Assembly (NCBI GenBank): GCA_002454165.1
Contig: DKIG01000052.1
Location: forward strand, 1 to 64,000
Length of the DNA: 64,000 nucleotides
Source: Gammaproteobacteria bacterium UBA6724
Lineage (GTDB): Bacteria; Pseudomonadota; Gammaproteobacteria; Pseudomonadales; Azotimanducaceae
Direction of reading: 5' to 3'
Numbering within the stretch: position 1 is the stretch's first letter; every line of letters starts with the position of its first letter. The notes under the pieces are model-generated. The model was given only the letters and a program-made list of their open reading frames with translations. It made no database searches and was not told the origin of the DNA. Positions 52,052 to 60,933 of the stretch are shown here, piece by piece. The translations under genes and the position numbers were made by a program.

Positions 52052-53221
52052 ATGAGCATCAAACAACTTACCGAGATGGCAATCCAGGGAAAGCGCGTCC
52101 TTATCCGTGAAGACCTGAATGTTCCTATAGCCCAAGGCAGGGTGACCAGTGACGCGAGGATAAGAGCCGCCATCCCGACCCTCTTACATGCCGTGAATGC
52201 AGGTGCCAGGGTCATGGTCATGTCGCATCTGGGTCGCCCGGAGGAAGGCGTTGCGATTGCATCCCAGTCGGAGTTTTCCCTCGCCCCTGTGGCAACCTGC
52301 CTGGCTAGATTGACCGGATTAAAGGTTCGTTTGATTGATGATTACCTCAACGGTTTTGAAAATCAGGGCGAAGATATTGCGCTGTTTGAGAATGTACGGG
52401 TTAACCGGGGTGAGAAAAGCAATGATGAAATCCTCGCAAGGCAACTCGGTAACCTCTGTGATGTGTTTGTGATGGACGCCTTCGGCACCGCGCACCGCGC
52501 TCATGCGAGCACGGAAGGCGTGATTAGATTTGCGCCTCTCGCCTGCGCTGGACCCCTATTGTCGCTGGAGATCAAGACACTTAACACCGCGCTCATGCGT
52601 CCAAAGAAACCGATGGTCGCCCTGGTGGGTGGCAGCAAGGTATCCACAAAACTGCAAATACTAAAGACGCTGTCAAAAAAGGTTGACGCTTTAATTGTTG
52701 GCGGCGGCATAGCGAATACTTTTCTTGCGGCTTCCGGTGTGGCTACAGGCAATTCCCTGATTGAGCCGGAGCTGTTGGATGTAGCAAGGAATCTACTGGA
52801 TAGTATGCCTATGCCATTGCCCATAGATGTCCTGGTTGCCAAATCACTCAGCCGGGAAGCAACCCCAGTGGTCAAAAATGTGAATGCCATTGCGCCGGAC
52901 GAGATGATTGTTGATCTGGGACCTGAGTCGATCAAAGTCATGTGCAAGATACTGGCAAGCGCCAATACGATCTTGTGGAATGGTCCCGTGGGAGTGGCGG
53001 AAATACCGCAGTTCGCTACCGGGACAGTGGCACTGGCACGCAGTATCGCCGCAAGCAGTGCCTGGTCTCTGGCAGGTGGTGGCGATACACTGGCTGTTAT
53101 TGACCAGTGCAACCTTGCCGAGCATATTTCATATATCTCAACGGGCGGCGGTGCCTTCCTGGAATTCGTCGAAGGCAAGACCCTGCCGAGTGTCGCCGCG
53201 CTTGAAGCAAGGTATCCTTAG
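52052..53221 (+). CDS. pgk: Phosphoglycerate kinase
   Basis: A 389-aa glycolytic kinase. Substrate motifs are LIREDLNVP and MSHLGRP, then FENVRVNRGEKSND. The nucleotide site is ALVGGSKVSTK, with GGGDTLAVI and STGGGAFLEFVEG at the C-terminus. It lies in the tkt-pgk-fba operon. Confidence 0.97.
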   Translation: MSIKQLTEMAIQGKRVLIREDLNVPIAQGRVTSDARIRAAIPTLLHAVNAGARVMVMSHLGRPEEGVAIASQSEFSLAPVATCLARLTGLKVRLIDDYLNGFENQGEDIALFENVRVNRGEKSNDEILARQLGNLCDVFVMDAFGTAHRAHASTEGVIRFAPLACAGPLLSLEIKTLNTALMRPKKPMVALVGGSKVSTKLQILKTLSKKVDALIVGGGIANTFLAASGVATGNSLIEPELLDVARNLLDSMPMPLPIDVLVAKSLSREATPVVKNVNAIAPDEMIVDLGPESIKVMCKILASANTILWNGPVGVAEIPQFATGTVALARSIAASSAWSLAGGGDTLAVIDQCNLAEHISYISTGGGAFLEFVEGKTLPSVAALEARYP

Positions 53222-53266
53222 CTGGGAGAAACATTTAACCGAAGTAAAAATAACCGGAGAATCATC

Positions 53267-54331
53267 ATGGCACTAGTGAGTATGCGACAACTGTTGGATC
53301 ATGCGGCAGAACATGACTATGGCGTCCCAGCTTTTAATGTGAATAACCTGGAACAGATGCGCGCCGTGATGGAAGGTGCTGATGAAACCGACAGTCCGGT
53401 CATCGTCCAGGCGTCCGCCGGTGCCCGAAAGTATGCAGGCGCCAACTTTCTGAGGCATCTGATCCTGGCGGCTATTGAGGAATTCCCCGACATTCCGGTA
53501 GTCATGCACCAGGATCACGGCGCCTCACCTGAGGTTTGCCAGCGGAGTATCCAACTTGGCTTTTCCTCAGTGATGATGGACGGGTCCCTGATGCCAAATC
53601 AAAAGACACCTGCCAGTTACGAATACAATCTGGATGTTACCCGCCGCACGGTAGAGATGGCGCATGCTTGCGGTGTCACGGTGGAGGGTGAACTTGGTTG
53701 TCTTGGCTCCCTCGAAACAGGCGAAGCAGGTGAAGAAGATGGTGGCGGTGCGGAAGGCACGCTCAGCATGGAGCAACTCCTAACCGACCCGGAGCAGGCG
53801 GTGGACTTTATTAAACAGACACATTGCGACGCCCTCGCCATCGCTATTGGCACCAGTCACGGTGCTTACAAGTTCTCAAGGCCACCCACGGGTGACATCC
53901 TGGACATTGATCGGATTAAGGAAATACATACCAGACTACCCAATACGCATCTGGTCATGCACGGTTCATCCAGCGTACCCCAGGAATGGCTGGCGGTGAT
54001 CAACGAGAACGGCGGGGAAATTCCCGAGACCTACGGCGTGCCAGTTGCCGAGATACAGGAAGGCATCAGGCATGGCGTCAGGAAGGTTAATATAGACACC
54101 GATCTGCGGCTGGCATCAACCGGCTCCATCCGTCGCTTCCTGGCGCAGAACAAATCCGAATTTGACCCGCGCAAGTATTTCGCCGAATCCCAGGCGGCGA
54201 TGAAGCAGATAGTGAAGGCGCGCTACGAAGCCTTCGGTACCGCGGGCAATGCGCAGAAAATAAAGCCACTGAGTCTGGCGCAGATGTCAGACCAATATAG
54301 TGCGGGAGATCTGGACCCTCGTTTGGTATAG
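53267..54331 (+). CDS. fba: Class II fructose-1,6-bisphosphate aldolase
   Basis: A 354-aa zinc-dependent aldolase of the CbbA/proteobacterial subtype, beginning MALVSMRQLLDHAAE and GVPAFNVNN. Zinc ligands are in MHQDHG, the ELG(C/x)LG region, GTSHGAYK and VMHGSSSVP. An acidic insertion EAGEEDGGG near residue 155 is normal for the subtype. It is the third gene of tkt-pgk-fba. Confidence 0.96.
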   Translation: MALVSMRQLLDHAAEHDYGVPAFNVNNLEQMRAVMEGADETDSPVIVQASAGARKYAGANFLRHLILAAIEEFPDIPVVMHQDHGASPEVCQRSIQLGFSSVMMDGSLMPNQKTPASYEYNLDVTRRTVEMAHACGVTVEGELGCLGSLETGEAGEEDGGGAEGTLSMEQLLTDPEQAVDFIKQTHCDALAIAIGTSHGAYKFSRPPTGDILDIDRIKEIHTRLPNTHLVMHGSSSVPQEWLAVINENGGEIPETYGVPVAEIQEGIRHGVRKVNIDTDLRLASTGSIRRFLAQNKSEFDPRKYFAESQAAMKQIVKARYEAFGTAGNAQKIKPLSLAQMSDQYSAGDLDPRLV

Positions 54332-54342
54332 GGGCCCTGGCA

Positions 54343-55758
54343 ATGACAGCTTCCCGGTCACCTCAGGACTCGTCCCGGCGCCAGCTTGCTACCGCTCTTG
54401 CTAGCATTGTTGGCGAAGATAATATTCTGACGGAAAGCGAGGACCTGCAAACCTGGGGGCAAGACTGGACGAGGTTCTATTCACCAGACCCTCTTGGTAT
54501 TGTCTTCCCGCGGAGCGTGGAACAGGTCGCGCAACTTGTTCAGTACGCCAAGAATAACCGTCTGCCACTGGTGCCCTCTGGTGGCAGAACGGGACTCAGC
54601 GGCGGTGCGGTGGCGATGCGCCAGGAACTTGTGGTCTCCTTTGACAAACTCAACAAGATCAAATCTTTCAATGAGACCGACCAAACTGTTGTGGTGGAAG
54701 CCGGTGTGGTCACTGCAAGGTTGCAGGAATTTGCGCGGGAGAAGTCGCTTTATTACCCGGTGGACTTCGCGTCCTCCGGCTCCAGTCAGATAGGCGGAAA
54801 CATCGCCACCAATGCCGGCGGTATCAAGGTGTTGCGATATGGTTTGACCCGGGATCAGGTTGTCGGACTGAAGGTTGTCATCGGTACCGGCGATATACTG
54901 GAATTGAATCGGGGACTGATCAAGAACGCCACCGGATACGATCTCAGGCATTTGTTTATTGGCTCCGAGGGCACTCTGGGTTTCATCATGGAGGCGACTA
55001 TCAAACTGACGGTACCGCCCCCTCCTCTCGCCGTCGCACTTTTGGCTGTCCCAGACATGGCGCACACTATCAACCTTTTGACGACTTTTCGTCGTCGTGT
55101 GACGCTCAGCGCCTTTGAGTTTTTCTCCGATGCCGCGCTGACGCATGTCGTTGAGCAGTCTTCCTTGTCGCCACCCTTCGCCAAGAGGGCAGACTTTTAT
55201 GTGCTGTTGGAGTTTGAGCGGCGCTCCGAACAAGACATGACAGGTGCCGAATCCGCCTTTGAATCCTGCGCCGAATCTGGCTGGGTAACTGATGGACTGC
55301 TCAGCCACACTGAGCAGCAGCGCCGGGACTTCTGGCAGTATCGAGAACGAATTTCCGAATCCATCGCGCCATTTACGCCGTACAAACATGATGTATCAGT
55401 GGTGCCCTCAGCCATACCAGATTTCCTGGCATCTGTTGATGCGCTGGTCGCAAAAGAATATCCCGACTTTCAAAAAATATGGTTTGGGCATATTGGTGAT
55501 GGCAACTTACATCTCAACATTTTGAAACCTGACACCTGGTCAGTGGCGGACTTCCGGCAAGAATGTGAGCGCGTCAATGACAAGATGCTGAAACTCGTGC
55601 AGTCATACAAGGGCAGCATCTCGGCGGAACACGGCATAGGCTTATTGAAGAAATCCGGGCTTCATTACACCCGGACAGCTAGTGAAATCGCTTTGATGAA
55701 ATCATTAAAACAGGTGTTTGACCCGGAGGGTGTGATGAATCCGGGCAAACTTGTGTAA
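54343..55758 (+). CDS. FAD-binding oxidoreductase (GlcD/D-2-hydroxyacid dehydrogenase type)
   Basis: A 471-aa flavoprotein of the GlcD/DLD family. The FAD-binding PCMH domain has LVPSGGRTGLSGGAV (about 79-93), then ATNAGGIKVLRYG and GSEGTLGFI. The C-terminal cap domain ends with SAEHGIGLLKK and FDPEGVMNPGKL. It oxidises a D-2-hydroxyacid such as D-lactate, D-2-hydroxyglutarate or glycolate; which one cannot be said. It starts 11 bp after fba, probably in the same operon. Confidence 0.9.
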   Translation: MTASRSPQDSSRRQLATALASIVGEDNILTESEDLQTWGQDWTRFYSPDPLGIVFPRSVEQVAQLVQYAKNNRLPLVPSGGRTGLSGGAVAMRQELVVSFDKLNKIKSFNETDQTVVVEAGVVTARLQEFAREKSLYYPVDFASSGSSQIGGNIATNAGGIKVLRYGLTRDQVVGLKVVIGTGDILELNRGLIKNATGYDLRHLFIGSEGTLGFIMEATIKLTVPPPPLAVALLAVPDMAHTINLLTTFRRRVTLSAFEFFSDAALTHVVEQSSLSPPFAKRADFYVLLEFERRSEQDMTGAESAFESCAESGWVTDGLLSHTEQQRRDFWQYRERISESIAPFTPYKHDVSVVPSAIPDFLASVDALVAKEYPDFQKIWFGHIGDGNLHLNILKPDTWSVADFRQECERVNDKMLKLVQSYKGSISAEHGIGLLKKSGLHYTRTASEIALMKSLKQVFDPEGVMNPGKLV

Positions 55759-55768
55759 CACTTCCTTT

Positions 55769-56449
55769 TCACACGCGCCGCGTTTCAACACCAGTTGGTG
55801 TTGCGATGAGCAGGAGGCTTGGGGGGGAAATGCCAAACAGACCATTTGAAACCACGCCAACAATGTTGTTCAGTGCCCGCTCCAGGCTGACCGGGTCATC
55901 AATCTGCATGCCGTGTACATCAAGGATTTGATTGCCGTTATCCGTGACGAAGCCCGGTCTGTAAATCGGCTTCCCGCCAAGGCCGACGATCCTTCTGGCA
56001 ACAGCACTCCGCGCCATGGGAATCACTTCCACCGGCAGAGGGAATTCCCCCAGGCAGGGCACCAACTTTGATTGATCCACGATACAGATAAACTCTTTTG
56101 CGCAACTGGCGATAATCTTCTCCCGGGTATGGGCACCGCCGCCGCCCTTGATGAGTTGTAACTGATTGTTGACCTCATCGGCACCGTCAACATAGACAAT
56201 GAGTTCATTCACATCATTCAATTCAAACACCTGGATGCCATGCCCCTGGAGCCGTTGACTGGATGCCTCGGAGCTTGAGACTACGCCGTCAAATTTGTGC
56301 TTCACCCTTGCCAGCGCATCAATGAAATGATTGGTAGTAGATCCGGTACCGACACCAACTACGGCATCTTTTGTGAGGAGCTTGTCAATATATTTTACCG
56401 CCTGCTGACCTACCTGTACTTTGAGTGCGTCCTGGTTTGCCGAAGTCAT
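55769..56449 (-). CDS. rpiA: Ribose-5-phosphate isomerase A
   Basis: A 226-aa isomerase linking ribose-5-P and ribulose-5-P. Motifs are VGVGTGSTTNHFIDAL, VSSSEASSQRL, VDGADEVNNQLQLIKGGGGA (the D and K active-site loops) and the E-containing FPLPVEVIP. ATG 56449 gives the family N-terminus; the longer frame to 56506 is rejected. It is convergent with the GlcD-type gene. Confidence 0.95.
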   Translation of the reverse strand: MTSANQDALKVQVGQQAVKYIDKLLTKDAVVGVGTGSTTNHFIDALARVKHKFDGVVSSSEASSQRLQGHGIQVFELNDVNELIVYVDGADEVNNQLQLIKGGGGAHTREKIIASCAKEFICIVDQSKLVPCLGEFPLPVEVIPMARSAVARRIVGLGGKPIYRPGFVTDNGNQILDVHGMQIDDPVSLERALNNIVGVVSNGLFGISPPSLLLIATPTGVETRRV

Positions 56450-56506
56450 TGCGTTCTCTTTCCGGTATAAAATATGTTGTCGTTCATCAGCAGTATCATC
56501 AGACAA

Positions 56507-57505
56507 TCAAGGCGCTTGTAATGCTCTGAGCAGGTCGGGTTGGCTGAGCCTTGCACCAAACTTTGTGACCAGCGCCGCTGCCGCCCGGTTAGCCACTGCT
56601 GCCGCTTTTGCGCAGGTTTTTCCCTGGCAGATGGCATGCAGAAATACGCCAGCAAATACATCTCCGGCACCAGTGGTATCAACACTTGGCACTGGCAGGC
56701 CAGGCAGATTCGAGAGGCTCTTTCCATCGTATGCCAGCGCACCTGCTTCGCCGCGGGTGAGCGTAAATCTACAGCAGAGTGCTTTCAATTTTGAAATGCA
56801 GTCTTCCAGATTATCTGTGTTAGTCAAAAATCTTGCTTCCTCATGGTTACAAAACAGCAGGTCAATACCCCGGGCAAGCAACTGCTCATACTGGCTCTTG
56901 AAATTTGTCACCATTAAGGGATCGGACAGGCTCATTGCCACCTGAACATCATTGTTCTTGGCAATGCTCTGGGCTTCCAATGCCGCCTGAAATCCTGTAG
57001 GCGAGCTGACCAGATAGCCTTCAACATAGAGTATGGATGATGCCGCCAGTGCCACCGGGTCTAGTTCATTTGCGGACAGGAACTGAGTGACGCCGAGACA
57101 ACTCACCATCGTTCTCTCAGCGTCCGGTGTAACCATGGAGATACACTGCCCGGTCACACCTGGCTCTCTTCCTGCCTTGAGATTTGTCTCTATGCCGACC
57201 GCCTGAAGTTCCTTCATATAGAAATCACCAGGCGAGTCGGCGGCGACTTTACAGCTATAAAAAGCAGTGCCGCCAAGTTGGGCAAGGACGACGAGTGAAT
57301 TGGCAGCAGAGCCTCCTCCAGATCTTTTGACAGCAACATACTTCTGCTCTTTTTCCAGCAGTTTGACAAGATGCTGTCGTTCCTCTTCCTCAATCAGCGT
57401 CATTATGCCTTTGGGGTAATTAGTGCGACCTAGGAAGGCAGCATCCACCCGGTACTCCGTATCAACAAGTGCATTACCAATACCGTACACATCGTATTGC
57501 TTCAT
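56507..57505 (-). CDS. PfkB family carbohydrate/nucleoside kinase (adenosine kinase-like)
   Basis: A 332-aa ribokinase-fold kinase, starting YDVYGIGNALVDTEY. It has the G-rich motif RSGGGSAANSLVVLAQLGG (PfkB signature 1) and the catalytic DTTGAGDVFAGVFLHAI near the C-terminus with base D. The N-terminal pattern is that of bacterial adenosine kinase-like members; the true sugar or nucleoside substrate is uncertain. A three-unit 15-bp repeat lies 17 bp upstream. Confidence 0.88.
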   Translation of the reverse strand: MKQYDVYGIGNALVDTEYRVDAAFLGRTNYPKGIMTLIEEEERQHLVKLLEKEQKYVAVKRSGGGSAANSLVVLAQLGGTAFYSCKVAADSPGDFYMKELQAVGIETNLKAGREPGVTGQCISMVTPDAERTMVSCLGVTQFLSANELDPVALAASSILYVEGYLVSSPTGFQAALEAQSIAKNNDVQVAMSLSDPLMVTNFKSQYEQLLARGIDLLFCNHEEARFLTNTDNLEDCISKLKALCCRFTLTRGEAGALAYDGKSLSNLPGLPVPSVDTTGAGDVFAGVFLHAICQGKTCAKAAAVANRAAAALVTKFGARLSQPDLLRALQAP

Positions 57506-57521
57506 TCGCTGTTTCCCGGAG

Positions 57522-57566
57522 CTGTATTTAGAAGGGTTGTTTTTAGAAGGACTGTTTTTAAAAGGG
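57522..57566. repeat. Three-copy 15-bp tandem repeat upstream of the PfkB-type gene
   Basis: Units CTGTATTTAGAAGGG, TTGTTTTTAGAAGGA and CTGTTTTTAAAAGGG are adjacent in the 87-bp spacer between hemL and the kinase gene (both minus strand). Confidence 0.88.
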
Positions 57567-57592
57567 CTATATTAATGCGATATTGTTAAAAG

Positions 57593-58894
57593 TTATGTCT
57601 TTAGACGCTGTGCTGTTACTGATTTGAATGCCTGCCTTGCCGCATCAAGCGTGAGATCAATTTCCTTCTCGCCGTGAGCGGCGGAAACGAAACCTGACTC
57701 AAAGGGTGAGGGTGCTAGGTTAACTCCCCGGTTCAGCATCTCATTGAAGAAAATATTAAATGCACCTGTATCAGCATTCATCACCTGACTAAAATTCGTC
57801 ACCGGGGCTACTGATGTAAAGAAAAATCCAAACATGCTACCAACCCGGTTAATGGAGAAGGGCAGGTCCCATTCATCGGCGGCCGCTTTTAGACCTTCAG
57901 TCAGCCGCGCCGTTGTTGCGCTAAGTTTTTCATAGAAATCCGCCTGTTCAAGCAACTCCAGTGTTGCCAAACCGGCATGCATGGTGATTGGATTGCCGGA
58001 CAGTGTCCCTGCCTGATAGACCCCGCCGAGGGGAGCAATCATCTCCATGATGTCGCGCCGTCCACCAAGCGCACCGACCGGCAAGCCGCCGCCGATAATT
58101 TTACCCAGAGTCGTAAGGTCCGGTTCAATGCCATACAGGGCCTGGGCGCCACCCTTTGCGACTCTAAAACCCGTCATCACTTCATCAAATATGAGCAGGG
58201 CACCATGACAGGTACAGGCTTCCCTCAAGGCTTTAAGAAAACCGGGAACAGGGGGCACACAACCCATATTTCCCGCAACGGGTTCTACGATTACCGCCGC
58301 GGTCTGGTCACCTATGTCAGCCAACACATTCTGTAACTGCTCAATGTTGTTGAACTCAAGGGTGCGTGTCTGGGCAGCAACACTTTTGGGAACCCCGAGG
58401 GAATCCGGCACCCCCAGGGTGAGCGCACCGGAACCCGCCTTGACCAGCAAAGCATCGGAATGACCGTGATAACAGCCTTCAAACTTGATGATGATATCCC
58501 TGCCGGTAAACCCTCTCGCCAGACGGATGGCACTCATGGTGGCTTCAGTCCCGGAGTTCACCATCCTGATAAGTTCCAAATCCGGCATAGACGACGTGAT
58601 GCTCCTGGCAAGGCTTGTCTCAATTTCCGTCGGCGCGCCAAATGAGAGCCCGGCGGCAAGTGCTTGCTTTACGCTTGTCACAACATGCGGATGAGCATGG
58701 CCAGCGATCATCGGTCCCCAGGAGCCGATGTAGTCAATATAAGTTTTGTCGTCTTCATCCTTCAGCCAGGCACCGCTGCCACTTTTGAAGAAACGTGGCT
58801 TGGCACCCACTCGCTCGAAAGAGCGAACCGGAGAATTCACACCCCCGGGAATATATTTTTTAGCATCTTCAAACAGTATCTCGGATCTGTTCAT
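57593..58894 (-). CDS. hemL: Glutamate-1-semialdehyde 2,1-aminomutase
   Basis: A 433-aa PLP enzyme forming 5-aminolevulinate in the C5 haem pathway. Signatures are the N-terminal PGGVNSPVRSF, the PLP site LGKIIGGGLPVGA with lysine at about residue 265, and LIFDEVMTGFRVA. Length is standard. A four-unit repeat precedes the start at 58894. Confidence 0.97.
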   Translation of the reverse strand: MNRSEILFEDAKKYIPGGVNSPVRSFERVGAKPRFFKSGSGAWLKDEDDKTYIDYIGSWGPMIAGHAHPHVVTSVKQALAAGLSFGAPTEIETSLARSITSSMPDLELIRMVNSGTEATMSAIRLARGFTGRDIIIKFEGCYHGHSDALLVKAGSGALTLGVPDSLGVPKSVAAQTRTLEFNNIEQLQNVLADIGDQTAAVIVEPVAGNMGCVPPVPGFLKALREACTCHGALLIFDEVMTGFRVAKGGAQALYGIEPDLTTLGKIIGGGLPVGALGGRRDIMEMIAPLGGVYQAGTLSGNPITMHAGLATLELLEQADFYEKLSATTARLTEGLKAAADEWDLPFSINRVGSMFGFFFTSVAPVTNFSQVMNADTGAFNIFFNEMLNRGVNLAPSPFESGFVSAAHGEKEIDLTLDAARQAFKSVTAQRLKT

Positions 58895-58904
58895 TAAACA
58901 GTCC

Positions 58905-58964
58905 CTTATAAATCCATTTCTTATAGATCCATTTCTTATAGATTCATTCCTTATATATCTATAG
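58905..58964. repeat. Four-copy 15-bp tandem repeat upstream of hemL
   Basis: Units CTTATAAATCCATTT, CTTATAGATCCATTT, CTTATAGATTCATTC and CTTATATATCTATAG are in exact 15-bp register, beginning ten bases before the hemL start codon. They therefore occupy the 5' untranslated/ribosome binding region. Confidence 0.93.
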
Positions 58965-59120
58965 TTGAATGCGTGAATTTCCTCATCATTAGGAACTTCT
59001 TGCCTGTGATAAACTGCCCCATCCAGTTGACGAAGCCTTCATGCAGTTTTGTATATTGACTGTCTTTGCATCAATATGTAACTGGTCGCAATAAAAAATA
59101 ATGAACCTTATAGCAAAAAA

Positions 59121-59852
59121 ATGACGGTGAAGGGCAGCAAACAATATCGGATGAAGGTCGTCCCGCATCGCCCCTGGGACCGGCGGATAAAATATTTCCT
59201 GACCCTGGTGGTGATAGTTGCGACTGGCGGCATGGCTTATTGGTTCGGTTTGAATGAGAGCTTAACGCCGACTGCTGATCTGGTGAAGGAAAGAGACGAA
59301 CTTCGTTACAGTCTACGCGAATTAGAGCAGATGAATACCCAACTACAACAGGATTTCATCAGGATGAGAGTCGGTGGAGAGATTGACGGTAAAGCCAGTC
59401 AGGTAACCCAACAGACCATTACCGCCTTGCAGGAGCAAGTCGGGAAACTCAATGAGGAAATCAGTTTTTATAAGAAGATGCTGTTACCCAATGCGGTGAA
59501 CGAAGGTCTCCGCATTGAACAGCTTGATCTTTTACCCGGGGCTTTTGGTGAGATAAGATATTCTTTGCTGTTGGTCCAGGTGGTAGAAAATCCTGACTAT
59601 GTCCAGGGTAATCTGCAAATTTCGCTGTTAGGGCGGGAGGCAGGGCAGAAAAGACAACTTCCGCTGAGCGCACTGGGCGAAGGGGGAAAAGATGCTATAC
59701 CCTTTCGTTTCAGGTACTTTCAAAGCATTGACGGGGAACTGGTATTACCATCTGAGTTTGAGCCAATGGAGGTTATAATCGTGGCTGAAACCAGAGGGGC
59801 AAATGCCCAGCGACTGGAAAAGAAATTCGATTGGTCATTGAATGGAGGATAA
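59121..59852 (+). CDS. DUF6776-like membrane protein with coiled coil
   Basis: A 243-aa protein with a short cytoplasmic tail, one transmembrane helix (about 24-44), a coiled coil (about 55-120) and a C-terminal beta-rich periplasmic domain. The architecture and position beside a bactofilin match the uncharacterised gammaproteobacterial family DUF6776. It probably acts with the bactofilin in envelope organisation (inference from adjacency). A possible promoter, TTGACG (59027) and TATATT (59052) with 19-bp spacing, is weak. Confidence 0.7.
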   Translation: MTVKGSKQYRMKVVPHRPWDRRIKYFLTLVVIVATGGMAYWFGLNESLTPTADLVKERDELRYSLRELEQMNTQLQQDFIRMRVGGEIDGKASQVTQQTITALQEQVGKLNEEISFYKKMLLPNAVNEGLRIEQLDLLPGAFGEIRYSLLLVQVVENPDYVQGNLQISLLGREAGQKRQLPLSALGEGGKDAIPFRFRYFQSIDGELVLPSEFEPMEVIIVAETRGANAQRLEKKFDWSLNGG

Positions 59853-59854
59853 TT

Positions 59855-60337
59855 GTGTTTGATAAAAAAGTTGCCAAAAAAGCTGGCAGGAAGGGGCAAC
59901 GCAAGCTCGGGATTACTTTGATTGCGAGTAATTGCGAACTAGCGGGGGATATTAAATTCACCGATCAAATTCAGATTGACGGGATAGTCAATGGCAACGT
60001 TTATGCGCTATCAAAGATCAAAACCCGGGTAACTGTGAGCGAAATGGGCGTGATCAAGGGCGAGATACGAGCACCTCATGTCATTGTGAACGGAGAAGTG
60101 CTGGGTGATATTCATGCCACTGAATATCTTGAACTAGCAGCCAAAGCCAGAGTCAAGGGTAATGTATATTACACACGCATTGAGATGGTGTCGGGAGCCA
60201 AAATGGATGGTCAACTGATTTACTCCCAGAGGGACCTACCGATAGCAGAAGGGCAGGATGACGAGAGGCTGGCAAGGAAACCAGATGGACCCGGGCAAAC
60301 GATGTCAGAAACGGCAAAAATCACGCCGATGAGATGA
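59855..60337 (+). CDS. Bactofilin (polymer-forming cytoskeletal protein)
   Basis: A 160-aa protein with a right-handed beta-helix core (about residues 20-125) made of repeated V/I-G-x-I/V units such as IQIDGIVNGNV, GVIKGEIRAPHVIVNGEVLGDI and ARVKGNVYY. Ends are basic or disordered. GTG 59855 is chosen as start because GGAGG lies six bases upstream; it is 2 bp after the DUF6776-like stop, so the pair is coupled. Confidence 0.92.
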   Translation: MFDKKVAKKAGRKGQRKLGITLIASNCELAGDIKFTDQIQIDGIVNGNVYALSKIKTRVTVSEMGVIKGEIRAPHVIVNGEVLGDIHATEYLELAAKARVKGNVYYTRIEMVSGAKMDGQLIYSQRDLPIAEGQDDERLARKPDGPGQTMSETAKITPMR

Positions 60338-60392
60338 TGAGTCCTGGTAGTTAAGAACCAATTTTAAGAAGAGTTAATCGGTACTCAATAAA

Positions 60393-60743
60393 ATGGAATT
60401 AACAGCAACAGAATCCACGGCCTTGACCTTCTCTGATACGGCAGTTTCCAGGGTGAAAATGCTCATCAGCGAAGAGACGAATGACAAACTTAAACTTAGG
60501 GTATTCGTCACGGGTGGAGGTTGCTCAGGTTTTGAATATGGCTTCACCTTTGATGAAGATGTTGAAGAGGACGATACCCAGATTGAAAAGGATGGTGTTG
60601 CATTGCTGGTTGACGCAATGAGCTATCAATATCTGATGGGCGCGGTCATTGATTACAAGGAAGATTTGCAGGGTTCCCGCTTTGTCGTGACCAATCCAAA
60701 TGCCGCCACCACATGCGGTTGTGGTAACTCTTTCTCTATCTAG
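60393..60743 (+). CDS. erpA: Iron-sulfur cluster insertion protein ErpA
   Basis: A 116-aa A-type carrier with the three cluster cysteines in GGGCSGFEY and the C-terminal TCGCGNSFS. The acidic TFDEDVEEDDTQIEKDGV segment is typical of ErpA. It delivers Fe-S clusters to apoproteins. The erpA - M23 peptidase - tyrS block is typical of gammaproteobacteria; anmK and argC, often there, are missing. Confidence 0.96.
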   Translation: MELTATESTALTFSDTAVSRVKMLISEETNDKLKLRVFVTGGGCSGFEYGFTFDEDVEEDDTQIEKDGVALLVDAMSYQYLMGAVIDYKEDLQGSRFVVTNPNAATTCGCGNSFSI

Positions 60744-60933
60744 TGAGTGGCGTCAAACTACCTCGCTCTTTCGTTTTGTCCTGCTATCCCCGTCAATGTT
60801 AACGGCGCGCCGACACTGTTGACTTTATATGTCTAGTTTCTAGCCTGCGCTGGAACTCAGGGAGGGATCGTAACGATTATGAAAACCCAGGGATACGACT
60901 TTACAAGATGCGCAACAAACGCTGACTACCAGA

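Noticed and set aside
52501..53178. 225-codon minus-strand frame opposite pgk
   Set aside because: Shadow frame of pgk; composition is explained by the coding strand.
54481..55389. Long minus-strand open frame (302 codons) opposite the GlcD-type gene
   Set aside because: Antisense shadow of a well-conserved coding gene. It has no domain pattern and no ribosome binding site.
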